Of a DNA stretch of 64,000 bases, positions 44,957 to 52,572 are shown one piece after another. The notes below the pieces were generated by a model, which was given only the letters and a program-made list of their open reading frames with translations, was not told the origin of the DNA and made no database searches. Position 1 is the first letter of the stretch. Every line of letters starts with the position of its first letter. The position numbers were made by a program, and so were the translations under genes. The stretch comes from Prevotellaceae bacterium UBA2448 (lineage in GTDB: Bacteria; Bacteroidota; Bacteroidia; Bacteroidales; Bacteroidaceae). The stretch lies in the NCBI GenBank assembly GCA_002342585.1, contig DDQG01000001.1, positions 35,997-99,996 of the forward strand. Direction: 5' to 3'.

Positions 44957-46273
44957 ATGAAAGAGTATTTTGCTTTTACAGGAAAAGTTCCTTTTGAGGG
45001 ACCGGACAGCAAGAATCTGATGGCATTCCATTATTACGAACCAGAACGAGTCGTTTTGGGCAAGAAGATGAAAGACTGGTTTAAGTTTGCCATCGCATGG
45101 TGGCACACACTGGGTCGTGCGAGTGCAGACCAGTTTGGCGGTCAGACCCGTTTCTACGAGTGGGATAAGTCTGCCGACGTGTTGCAGCGTGCAAAAGACA
45201 AGATGGATGCCGGTTTTGAGTTTATGGACAAACTTGGAATCAACTATTTCTGTTTCCACGACATAGACCTTATCGAAGACAGTGACGATGTGGAAGAATA
45301 TGAGGCTCGCATGAAGGCTATCACCGACTATGCGCTGGAGAAGATGAAACAATATCCTAACATCAGACTCTTGTGGGGAACGGCAAATGTGTTCGGACAT
45401 AAGCGTTATGCCAACGGAGCAAGTACTAATCCTGAGTTCGATGTGGTAGCCCGCGCAATAGTTCAGATTAAGAACGCTATAGATGCAACTATAAAGCTGG
45501 GCGGACAGAATTATGTGTTCTGGGGTGGCCGTGAAGGTTATATGTCGCTTCTCAATACAGACCAGAAACGAGAGAAGGAACACCTGGCTACAATGCTCAG
45601 AATGGCTCGCGACTATGGACGTGCTAAAGGTTTCAAGGGTAACTTCCTTGTGGAACCGAAACCTATGGAACCAACAAAGCATCAGTACGATTCAGATGCA
45701 GAGACTGTAATTGGATTCCTTCGTGCTCACGGACTCGATAAGGACTTCAAACTGAATATAGAAGTGAACCACGCCACGTTGGCAGGACATACCTTCGAAC
45801 ACGAACTTGCCTGTGCCGTCGATGAAGGTATGCTGGGTTCTATCGATGCTAATCGAGGTGATGCACAGAACGGCTGGGATACCGACCAGTTCCCAATCAA
45901 TAACTTCGAACTCACTCAGGCTATGCTCGAAATCATACGTAACGGTGGATTCGGTTTTGGCGGTACAAACTTCGATGCTAAGATAAGCCGCACTTCCATC
46001 GACCTCGAAGATCTCGTACTTGCACATATCAGTGGTATGGATGCGTTGGCTCGTGCACTGCTCAACGCTGCTGCGATTATCGAGAAGAGCGAGTTGCCAG
46101 CTATGAAGAAGGCACGTTATGCTTCGTTCGACAAGGGAATAGGTAAGGATTTCGAAGACGGGAAACTCACCTTCGAGCAGGTTTATGAATACGGAAAGAA
46201 AAACGGAGAACCAAAACCTGTCTCAGGAAAACAGGAGAAGTATGAAACGATTGTAGCTCTTTATACTAAGTAA
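44957..46273 (+). CDS. xylA: xylose isomerase (class II)
   Basis: 438 residues. Active-site blocks FCFHDIDL (catalytic His), WGGREGYM, the metal-binding region LNIEVNHATLAGHTFEHEL and GSIDANRGD are intact, and the N-terminal extension of class II enzymes is present. Converts xylose to xylulose. No xylose transporter is nearby. Confidence 0.96.
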   Translation: MKEYFAFTGKVPFEGPDSKNLMAFHYYEPERVVLGKKMKDWFKFAIAWWHTLGRASADQFGGQTRFYEWDKSADVLQRAKDKMDAGFEFMDKLGINYFCFHDIDLIEDSDDVEEYEARMKAITDYALEKMKQYPNIRLLWGTANVFGHKRYANGASTNPEFDVVARAIVQIKNAIDATIKLGGQNYVFWGGREGYMSLLNTDQKREKEHLATMLRMARDYGRAKGFKGNFLVEPKPMEPTKHQYDSDAETVIGFLRAHGLDKDFKLNIEVNHATLAGHTFEHELACAVDEGMLGSIDANRGDAQNGWDTDQFPINNFELTQAMLEIIRNGGFGFGGTNFDAKISRTSIDLEDLVLAHISGMDALARALLNAAAIIEKSELPAMKKARYASFDKGIGKDFEDGKLTFEQVYEYGKKNGEPKPVSGKQEKYETIVALYTK

Positions 46274-46360
46274 ATTTTTAGAAGTTAAAGGGGAGTTAAA
46301 TGGGAGTTAAAGTGACAATAGTAAAGGGTGTTTGCACCAATCTGATGCAGTATCGTCCCT

Positions 46361-46426
46361 ATAACTCCTTCATAACTCCTCCATAACTCCTCCATAACTC
46401 CTCTATAACTCCTCTATAACTCCCTT
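46361..46426. repeat. 11-bp tandem repeat, six copies
   Basis: ATAACTCCTYC/T units start at 46361, 46372, 46383, 46394, 46405 and 46416, an exact 11-bp period, between convergent xylA and azlD. A partly complementary stretch (GGAGTTAAATGGGAGTTAAA) lies at about 46291-46310, so a hairpin acting as a terminator is possible. Confidence 0.88.
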
Positions 46427-46435
46427 TTTTCCTTA

Positions 46436-46738
46436 TTATAGTGTCATCAGATAAACGATGACGCAACAGATAGCAGCAACGGGGAAGAGTCCAAGTCGGA
46501 ACCATGCTGCTATTATTCCTGCTATAAGGGCTACCACTCCGGGTAGAGGGGTGGGGGTAGTGAGAATCATGTCGGGAAAGGTCATTACAGCCAATGTGAC
46601 GTAGGGAACGTAGTAGAGAAAACTCCGTACGAAACGGTTGTGAATAGGTCCCTTAATAAGTGCCATCGGAACTACACGAATCAGATTTGTGACGATGATG
46701 GCAATGAGGATGTATATTGCAATTCTATAATTCTCCAT
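46436..46738 (-). CDS. azlD: AzlD-like branched-chain amino acid exporter subunit
   Basis: 100 residues, three to four membrane helices with NLIRVVPMALIKGPIHNRFVRSFLYYVP, typical of AzlD. Pairs with AzlC to export branched-chain amino acids or analogues. Overlaps azlC by 14 bp. Confidence 0.9.
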   Translation of the reverse strand: MENYRIAIYILIAIIVTNLIRVVPMALIKGPIHNRFVRSFLYYVPYVTLAVMTFPDMILTTPTPLPGVVALIAGIIAAWFRLGLFPVAAICCVIVYLMTL

Positions 46739-47456
46739 CTGCCTTAATCTTTATAGGTTTTAACCATGCTGCAGCGGCGGAAATTACAATTGTCAGTACC
46801 ACTGTGCGCATACCGCTATTCATCTGGCTCACTACGGGAGCTATGGCACAGAGACCACTCAGCGTGAAACTCACAATCAGTGTGTATAGCACATTCTTGT
46901 CCTTGTGACATGGAGGAATGATGATAGCCAGGAACATACCATAGAGCGAAACACTGAGAGCAGTAGCCATTTGCTGGGGTAGCAGACTGCCTGCTACAAT
47001 GCCCAACGCACATCCCGATGCCCAGAAGAGAGTTGAGATGAGTGCTGCGGAATAGGTGTAGGCTGGGGGAGTGTAACCGGGATGAGCAACGGAAATGCCA
47101 AATACCTCATCGGTGATGCAGCATGCCATCAGCAAACGATGCCACCAGGATGTCTTCGGAGCAATTTTCTGGGAGAGGGCAGCACTCATCAACATATATC
47201 GCAGGTTTACCACCAGACACATCGCAACCACTTCCACATAGGCAGCGTTGACTGTTATCAGTGTGTATGTGCCGTATTCTCCGGCTGAGGCGCGAGTGAA
47301 AAAACTGCTCAGAAAACCCATCGGAGCTGTGAGTCCTGCCTTCACGGCAATAATGCCGAGCGAGAATGCAACAGCAAAATAACCCATCGCAATGGGAATG
47401 CCGTCGCGCAGGCCGTGTAGTATGTCTTGTTTTTTGTCAGTTTGTATTTTTTTCAT
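46725..47456 (-). CDS. azlC: AzlC family branched-chain amino acid exporter
   Basis: 243 residues, several membrane helices; GLRDGIPIAMGYFAVAFSLGIIAVKAGLTA near the start and VVNLRYMLMSAALS are family hallmarks. Large subunit of the AzlCD exporter. Confidence 0.92.
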   Translation of the reverse strand: MKKIQTDKKQDILHGLRDGIPIAMGYFAVAFSLGIIAVKAGLTAPMGFLSSFFTRASAGEYGTYTLITVNAAYVEVVAMCLVVNLRYMLMSAALSQKIAPKTSWWHRLLMACCITDEVFGISVAHPGYTPPAYTYSAALISTLFWASGCALGIVAGSLLPQQMATALSVSLYGMFLAIIIPPCHKDKNVLYTLIVSFTLSGLCAIAPVVSQMNSGMRTVVLTIVISAAAAWLKPIKIKADGEL

Positions 47457-47565
47457 AATGTAGTTATTTTTTCTTACGCGAAACCATGTTCTTCAGCCGC
47501 CGGTAGCCCTCGACTCCATAATAACATCGTTTTTTAATTTACCGGATTTATTTCTGTCAGCGACG

Positions 47566-48036
47566 TCATCCCCATACCTTGTAGCGGTCTTCGTCGCGAG
47601 GCTGGCGAATGGATTGGCGCACTTCGACTGGCGTCCTGTTCCGGTACTTTCTGTACTGCTGACTGAGCAGACTGGCACTGCAGAACCCGCTGCGGCGAGC
47701 CACCTCGTCGATGCTCAGCGACGTGTAGCGCATCAGGTCGTCAGCCACTCGGAACAAATATGCGCGTCGGAACTCGCGGAAATCCATGCCGGTCATCGCG
47801 CGGCTCCATCCTTGCAGGTCTGCGCCCGAACAGCCCAACTGTCTTGCAATCCACTCCATGTTGCTGCGCCCCTCAGCCAGCGAACGCGCAATAAAATCGA
47901 CTACAGGCATGCCGGTCGGGTTCACGTTGCGCTCAATGGGCACCCAACTCATCACTCCGTCCTCGTTATACACCCGTCGTGCTACGAACGGCGAAATGTA
48001 CAAGTCGTCAACTGTCATAAGTTTCAGTTCTGCCAT
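47566..48036 (-). CDS. AraC-type helix-turn-helix regulator, small
   Basis: 156 residues from the ATG at 48036 (MAELKLMTVDDLYISP), 32 bases after a -7 box. The N-terminal about 55 residues are not recognised; the rest is an AraC-type double helix-turn-helix (NMEWIARQLGCSGADLQGWSRAMTG, then LSIDEVARRSGFCSASLLSQQYRKYRNRTPVEV). No ligand or membrane domain. Its base composition is visibly more GC-rich than the neighbouring genes. Upstream lies an array of six palindromes with a 41-bp period. Confidence 0.85.
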   Translation of the reverse strand: MAELKLMTVDDLYISPFVARRVYNEDGVMSWVPIERNVNPTGMPVVDFIARSLAEGRSNMEWIARQLGCSGADLQGWSRAMTGMDFREFRRAYLFRVADDLMRYTSLSIDEVARRSGFCSASLLSQQYRKYRNRTPVEVRQSIRQPRDEDRYKVWG

Positions 48037-48067
48037 ATCCAATTCCTTTTCTTTTCGTTTCCTGCTG

Positions 48068-48075
48068 CAAAGATA
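48068..48075 (-). promoter_or_regulatory. -7 box of the small AraC-type regulator
   Basis: TATCTTTG on the minus strand, immediately downstream of the palindrome array in transcription order. Confidence 0.6.
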
Positions 48076-48085
48076 CAAAAAAGTT

Positions 48086-48351
48086 TTTATTCCACGACGT
48101 CGGGGATAAAAACTTGATCCCTATTTTATTATTGCTAGCCTATTAGAATAAAACCATTACTTATGATATTTATCTCCAATCTATTATAATCAATTCTTTT
48201 GTTTTTAATTTTATTACAACTCGTTTTGAATAAAATATAAACCTTGGGCATTTATTCTTATATCTGGGCAATAAAATACCGACTTCTTGTATTTATTGTA
48301 ATCCGCTTGCGATAAAATACTTCTTGTTTGATTAGTCTATTAAAGTTCTTG
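48086..48351. repeat. 41-bp-period array of TTTATT-N13-AATAAA palindromes, six copies
   Basis: Palindromic sites start at 48086, 48128, 48169, 48210, 48251 and 48292, steps of 42, 41, 41, 41, 41. Left halves are TTTATT (ATTATT and TTTATC in copies 2 and 3); right halves, always after exactly 13 variable bases, are GATAAA, AATAAA, AATCAA, AATAAA, AATAAA, GATAAA. A weaker ACTTnTTG recurs between sites. The 13-base cores do not repeat. It sits just upstream of the promoter of the AraC-type gene, which suggests an operator array. Confidence 0.8.
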
Positions 48352-48403
48352 AAAAAAAATAGATGTCTACCGTCTTAATGTGTTTATATATTAGGCTCTG
48401 ATT

Positions 48404-49831
48404 CTATTTTTTTCTTTGATTATTTATTCCTTCAACGAATTGCTCCTTAGATATAGGTGATATGAACTCGTGATAGCCAGTGTCATCTTTAATTCTCTCT
48501 GTTTTGCTAAATGTGAATCCTTTAAGTTCATTGTCACTCATATTTATGAGCTTTGTAAATTTAACTGGTATAATTAATTGAATGTGTTCTTCGTCTATAT
48601 TTATAATTTCCGCTGTCGTGCAAGCATCTTCTAAATTAAGAGTTACTGCAGGAATATCTTTTTTAGGGATATATCCTAGTTGTTCTTCACCGTTATATAC
48701 AGCTAAAGCATTCTTGTCATATTCATTGTCTGGTTCAGCTTTAATTAGTAGTTCCATTCCTATTTGTAAATTCGCAAGCAAGTTCTTATAATTATCTCTA
48801 AATTTGATTCCTACAACGAAAGAATTCATGTTTGCGTTTTTTATGACTTTGGACTGATCGTGATTCTGTTCGTCTATGTAATTTAGTTCATATGTAGTGT
48901 CATAGTTTTTATGTTCTTTTCCTATGTTTCTTTCATTGTTAAGCTTAATAAACTCTACATATAGTATTATCTCAATATTATCTTTTTTTATCTCATAATC
49001 AGTTACGGCAATTGTTGCGCAATAACCTTCTTTCATTTTTTTTTCTATTTCTTGATTTGTGTATTTGAAGTAAATTTTTCTTGTGTTTAGATCAAATGCG
49101 TGAAGTTCTCCATTTATTAACATTGAAGCCATGAAATTAGGAATGCTTTCTTCGTCAATCCAATCTTTATTTTCAAAAAAAAGCAAGTATTTTTTTAATT
49201 TGGGAACTTGTGCATTGAACCTACTCATTTCTACAGGAAGTTTGAACCCATTAGATGTTATAATTATGTCGTCAAAAATCAAATCATTTTTATCAAGAAA
49301 TTCAGAGTTATAGAACGGTGTTTTAACTAGAAGACTTAATTTTTCGTCATCTTCCATATAAAGATATGCAATTTGGCATCCTTTATATTCCCATTTGATG
49401 TAGTTGTAACATTCAAGAAGCTTATGTATATTTTCAGAACTATATTCCCATAATGAGTCCATTGTATTTCCTCCAAATGCATGCTCAAGCATATATACTA
49501 TCTTTTGTGCTTTCTCGAGATTGAAAGTAATTGAAAACAAAAATTCAGTTTGACGATTTGGGAAAATATGAGCAGAGCACGATTCAAAAATATATTTAGT
49601 TGAGTCTATTCCTGTGTATTCATATATTGTTTCATTTTTGTCCTTACCTATGTACTTCCATGTGGTATTAGGGGATTTTTCTAGGTTTATTCCAAAGAAA
49701 TTGTTTATACTTATTTCCTCAATTTGTTGTGTAGATTCCATTTGTTGAGGTTTAGAATAAAAATCATTTTGACTTGCTTTCTTTTTTTGACTATCATTCT
49801 CGAAGTCTAAAGAATTTTTTTTTGAACTCAT
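48404..49831 (-). CDS. HIRAN-domain protein of unknown function
   Basis: 475 residues, Lys/Glu/Asn/Ile-rich and strikingly AT-rich in DNA. Residues about 338-420 form a HIRAN domain (VVGIKFRDNYKN, IGMELLIKAEPDNEYDKNALAVYN, LGYIPKKDI), a module that binds DNA ends or stalled forks in helicases such as HLTF. The first about 330 residues are unrecognised and carry no helicase or nuclease motif I can see. No signal peptide. Its role is unknown; the composition suggests recent acquisition. Confidence 0.78.
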   Translation of the reverse strand: MSSKKNSLDFENDSQKKKASQNDFYSKPQQMESTQQIEEISINNFFGINLEKSPNTTWKYIGKDKNETIYEYTGIDSTKYIFESCSAHIFPNRQTEFLFSITFNLEKAQKIVYMLEHAFGGNTMDSLWEYSSENIHKLLECYNYIKWEYKGCQIAYLYMEDDEKLSLLVKTPFYNSEFLDKNDLIFDDIIITSNGFKLPVEMSRFNAQVPKLKKYLLFFENKDWIDEESIPNFMASMLINGELHAFDLNTRKIYFKYTNQEIEKKMKEGYCATIAVTDYEIKKDNIEIILYVEFIKLNNERNIGKEHKNYDTTYELNYIDEQNHDQSKVIKNANMNSFVVGIKFRDNYKNLLANLQIGMELLIKAEPDNEYDKNALAVYNGEEQLGYIPKKDIPAVTLNLEDACTTAEIINIDEEHIQLIIPVKFTKLINMSDNELKGFTFSKTERIKDDTGYHEFISPISKEQFVEGINNQRKK

Positions 49832-49936
49832 AGTGAAATATCGGTATTTTAATTGATGATAGGTTATTGTAATTAATTATGTCTATTAGTATTTGTTCCT
49901 CATTTGCATAAAAAACGTGAGCAATTAACTTCGTTT

Positions 49937-50057
49937 ATGTTTCTGAGGTATTGGGGAAAACCTATCACCTTAAACGAGTAAATGCCCACGCCATTGGCGT
50001 GAACTATCTACTTCAGTTCTTGGTGATTTCTTCTAATTCCCCAATTATCAGAAACAA
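49937..50057. repeat. nested palindromic element, about 120 bp
   Basis: Outer arms GTTTCTGAGGTATTGGGGAA (49939-49958) and TTCCCCAATTATCAGAAAC (50037-50055), middle arms ATCACC (49964-49969) and GGTGAT (50022-50027), and a perfect inner hairpin CACGCC-ATT-GGCGTG (49987-50001) nest about one centre. It lies in the 317-bp gap between the HIRAN gene and the antitoxin gene. Either strand would fold; candidates are a structured RNA, a MITE or a protein-binding cruciform. Confidence 0.6.
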
Positions 50058-50148
50058 GAATCAAAAGCCGATGTTCTGTCTTATGTCTTGCAATTTTTTA
50101 ATTATTCATTATCATTTTGTATATATTTTATTTCATATTATTTGCATC

Positions 50149-50457
50149 TTACCCGAAAGCAAGTGGCTGTGACACTTCAAAATGAAGACCGAGAGCACTG
50201 AGGATTCTTAGGAACATTCCTGCCCCAGGTTCTACGCTACCATTCTCAATACGGGAGATGTATGACTTGTTGGTCCCTACACGTTGTGCCAATTCTTGCT
50301 GAGTGACTTTCTCGCGTTTGCGAGCATCACTTATAATCTGTCCTACGCAATAGGAGTATGCCTCTTTGCGAAAAGCTTCGCGTTCAGGTGTGCCTACTTT
50401 TCCATAGCGTTCGTCCATCATTGCATCTACGCTCATTATGTCATTTCTTTCCTGCAT
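50149..50457 (-). CDS. XRE-family antitoxin (HigA-like)
   Basis: 102 residues with a Cro/C1-type helix-turn-helix at about 45-95 (REKVTQQELAQRVGTNKSYISRIENGSVEPGAGMFLRILSALG). It overlaps the toxin gene by 17 bp and follows it, the reversed order typical of HigBA. Would neutralise the toxin and repress the operon. Confidence 0.9.
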   Translation of the reverse strand: MQERNDIMSVDAMMDERYGKVGTPEREAFRKEAYSYCVGQIISDARKREKVTQQELAQRVGTNKSYISRIENGSVEPGAGMFLRILSALGLHFEVSQPLAFG

Positions 50458-50776
50458 AGTATTCTTTTTTTAATTGTATAGCCTTGTTTATCTCATTCTG
50501 TGGCGTCTTCTGAGTTTTTTTCTGAAATCCATTGAAAAGCATAACCACATTACCCTCATCAAAAATAAAGAAAACGCGAAAGATGTTGCCACTATGTTCT
50601 GCACGAAGTTCGAAAATTTCTTCACGAAGATACTTGACAAATTTTGCATTTACTCTTTCCTGAGTTTTCAACATATCAATAACGTAGAACACTTTTCGGG
50701 CTTCGGCATCGCTAAGTGTGTTTATGAAGTCTCTAAAGTATGTTTTATACGCAGATATGGTTCTTTCGGTTTTCAT
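50441..50776 (-). CDS. RelE/HigB-type toxin (phage Gp49-like)
   Basis: 111 residues. FVKYLREEIFELRAEHSGNIFRVFFIFDEGNVVMLFNGFQKKTQKTP is the Gp49/HigB core with the basic, aromatic residues of ribosome-dependent mRNA interferases; the tail EINKAIQLKKEYYAGKK is typical. Transcribed from the promoter in direct-repeat copy 1. The pair looks intact. Confidence 0.9.
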   Translation of the reverse strand: MKTERTISAYKTYFRDFINTLSDAEARKVFYVIDMLKTQERVNAKFVKYLREEIFELRAEHSGNIFRVFFIFDEGNVVMLFNGFQKKTQKTPQNEINKAIQLKKEYYAGKK

Positions 50777-50829
50777 GGTGCAAAGATGTGAAAAGTTTTC
50801 AAATCAGGCAACTATTTAAGTACAAAAAT

Positions 50830-50983
50830 AACGTTGCAAAGATACAAAAGTTTTGACAAATGCAAAAATAACCTTTATGCCTCCAGTCTATAACTCTTTA
50901 CCTGCGATATTCTTTTTCATATCATAAATACTTTTAAAACTGTGAGAATGTTTGCGTGTTTTTCGACAATTATCCGTACTTTT
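50830..50983. repeat. 155-bp direct repeat, copy 1 (promoter of the toxin-antitoxin operon)
   Basis: Identical to 51841-51995 over the first about 75 bases, then about 7 substitutions and one single-base indel in the rest. On the minus strand it holds TTTG (50863-50866) and TATCTTTG (50837-50844), a promoter aimed at the toxin gene at 50776. Confidence 0.9.
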
Positions 50984-51057
50984 TATTCTTATTTTTGAAT
51001 AAATTATAGATTGAGAACCTCATTGGTAGTAAGTTTTCTTGTTCCTCCGTTTCGCAA

Positions 51058-51822
51058 CTATGGAGTATTGATTCGAATGGCGCAATCGATAACAAAGATT
51101 GAACCTGCTGTAGATCGTATGATATTCTCATCATGCATGTCGCTTAAATAAATGTCGGGTGTTGCGTATGTCCAATTGCGAGGATTCTTCAACTCAAATC
51201 CCATTTTTTGCATAAAGTCTGCAATCTCTACATCGTTTACAGGCTGCCCGTCAATAAATGGTTGTTCTGCAATTATCTTAAACTCTCCCTGGCTATCTCG
51301 TCCAAAGCCGATTACAGTCAGTCGGGTCTCTGGAAAATAAGTATTATGAAGTGCTATGCGGTCAAGTGCAAATATTGGCTGAATAAAATAGTCAAGGCCA
51401 ATACTTTTTATAAGAGTGGCGCCGTGATCATATACCTTAGCTTCACCACCTTCAGCAATTTGTTCACCGAGTGAAAGTGGTAATTTCTTGTCTACGTTAT
51501 CTGTCCATAATCCAACAGCTTTTGCCCACTGCTCTATGGCTATTTCCTGCTGCGCTCCGCGTTTGCTTTCACTTTCGAAGTCGCTGAGTGCTGTTGTATT
51601 CTGGCTATCTGAGCTAACTTCTGCTCCCGCGAGCAAGGATGCAATGACATTTGCATGACCTCCCGCTGCGCAGCCATGCTGTTCCTGCGGTGAAAATCGT
51701 TGATATACCAATCGCCCGCTAATGAATTCTGCTGCATAACTATCCAATTTTTGCAGACCTTCAGGCGTAAAACCTTCGGCAATAATAGTACGGACGGATG
51801 CCCAAAAATCTGCGTTGTTCAT
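51058..51822 (-). CDS. kinase-fold protein of the polyvalent-protein type
   Basis: 254 residues from the ATG at 51822 (MNNADFWASVRTII), just downstream of the promoter in repeat copy 2. A Gly-rich loop LGEQIAEGGEAKVY (118-131), a following Lys139, a hinge-like IIAEQPFIDGQPV, a catalytic-loop-like SDMHDENII (228-235, His230/Asp231/Asn233) and the metal-binding-like VID (244-246) follow the protein-kinase order. This matches, as I recall it, the kinase domain described in phage and conjugative-element polyvalent proteins, here free-standing. Activity and target unknown; bracketed by 155-bp direct repeats. Confidence 0.72.
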   Translation of the reverse strand: MNNADFWASVRTIIAEGFTPEGLQKLDSYAAEFISGRLVYQRFSPQEQHGCAAGGHANVIASLLAGAEVSSDSQNTTALSDFESESKRGAQQEIAIEQWAKAVGLWTDNVDKKLPLSLGEQIAEGGEAKVYDHGATLIKSIGLDYFIQPIFALDRIALHNTYFPETRLTVIGFGRDSQGEFKIIAEQPFIDGQPVNDVEIADFMQKMGFELKNPRNWTYATPDIYLSDMHDENIIRSTAGSIFVIDCAIRINTP

Positions 51823-51840
51823 AGTTGAATGAATTATAAA

Positions 51841-51995
51841 AACGTTGCAAAGATACAAAAGTTTTGACAAATGCAAAAATAACCTTTATGCCTCCAGTCT
51901 ATAACTCTTTACCTGTGATAATCTTTTTTCATATCATAAATACTTTTAAAACTGTTGTCATGTTTACGTGTTTTTCGACAATTATCCGTACTTTT
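51841..51995. repeat. 155-bp direct repeat, copy 2 (promoter of the kinase-like gene)
   Basis: Second copy, with TATCTTTG on the minus strand (complement of 51848-51855) for the kinase-like gene. Its other end supplies TACTTTTG (51989-51996) for ridA on the plus strand; in copy 1 the matching site is TACTTTTT and has lost the final G. Confidence 0.9.
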
Positions 51996-52026
51996 GCCAT
52001 ATATTTTTTTGAAAAAGAATAAAGTT

Positions 52027-52404
52027 ATGAAAAAAGTAATCAGTACAGCTAAGGCTCCGTCGGCAATCGGACCTTACAGCCAGGCAATAGATGTTAACGG
52101 TTTTGTTTACACTTCCGGACAAATTCCTATCAATCCCGCTACAGGCAATATAGTGGAGGGTGGTATCAAGGAACAGACTCGTCAGTCGCTCCTCAACGTG
52201 AGGGCTGTACTTGAGGAGGCTGGACTAACAATGGCTCACGTGGTGAAGACCACTGTGTTCATGGCAGATATGAACGACTTTGCTGACATGAACAGCGTAT
52301 ATGCAGATTTCTTCGCAGAACCATTCCCTGCCCGATCTGCCGTAGCTGTGAAGAGTTTGCCGAAGGGCGCTCTGGTGGAAATCGAAGTGGTGGCTACGAA
52401 ATAA
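52027..52404 (+). CDS. ridA: RidA family enamine/imine deaminase
   Basis: 125 residues from the ATG at 52027 (MKKVISTAKAPSAIGPYSQA). GQIPINPATGNIVEGGI, the SLLNVRAVLEEAG stretch and the Arg of PARSAVAVKSLPKGALVEIE are conserved. Hydrolyses reactive 2-aminoacrylate-type intermediates released by PLP enzymes. Confidence 0.95.
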   Translation: MKKVISTAKAPSAIGPYSQAIDVNGFVYTSGQIPINPATGNIVEGGIKEQTRQSLLNVRAVLEEAGLTMAHVVKTTVFMADMNDFADMNSVYADFFAEPFPARSAVAVKSLPKGALVEIEVVATK

Positions 52405-52428
52405 TGGTTAATGGTTAACGGTTAAAAG
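52404..52428. repeat. GGTTAAC/T heptamer repeats
   Basis: TAATGGTTAATGGTTAACGG repeats a 7-base unit after ridA, the same family as the tract at 11935-11960. Confidence 0.7.
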
Positions 52429-52549
52429 ACCTCGGTAAACGATAGCCAATTCTCAAATTGACAAATGCGAACCGCTTAATACCTCTAGAATGTTATGCCC
52501 TCCCCGCAGGGGCACTTCGGGCATCATTCTATGGCGGTATTTACGAGGT
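52429..52549 (+). promoter_or_regulatory. riboswitch-like structured leader
   Basis: The segment folds into a closed multi-branch structure. P1: ACCTCG-GTAAA (52429-52439) with TTTACGAGGT (52540-52549). P2: CAATT-CTCA-AATTG (52447-52460). P3, a long stacked arm: AATACC/GGTATT (52478-52483 and 52536-52541), TAGAATG/CATTCTA (52486-52492 and 52525-52531), ATGCCC/GGGCAT (52495-52500 and 52519-52524), and CCCC/GGGG (52502-52505 and 52509-52512). It ends 23 bases before an ECF-type membrane protein gene. It matches no riboswitch class I can recognise by eye. Confidence 0.55.
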
Positions 52550-52572
52550 TTCTCAAATTCTTGATAAAAACT

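Noticed and set aside
44924..45682. 252-residue minus-strand open frame
   Set aside because: Antisense to xylA, which is intact.
48086..48351. CRISPR array
   Set aside because: The period is regular but repeats are degenerate, the variable cores are only 13 bases, and there are no cas genes.
48037..52000. integrative element or prophage
   Set aside because: No integrase, transposase, relaxase, tRNA or attachment-site pair is visible; only accessory-type genes and repeats.
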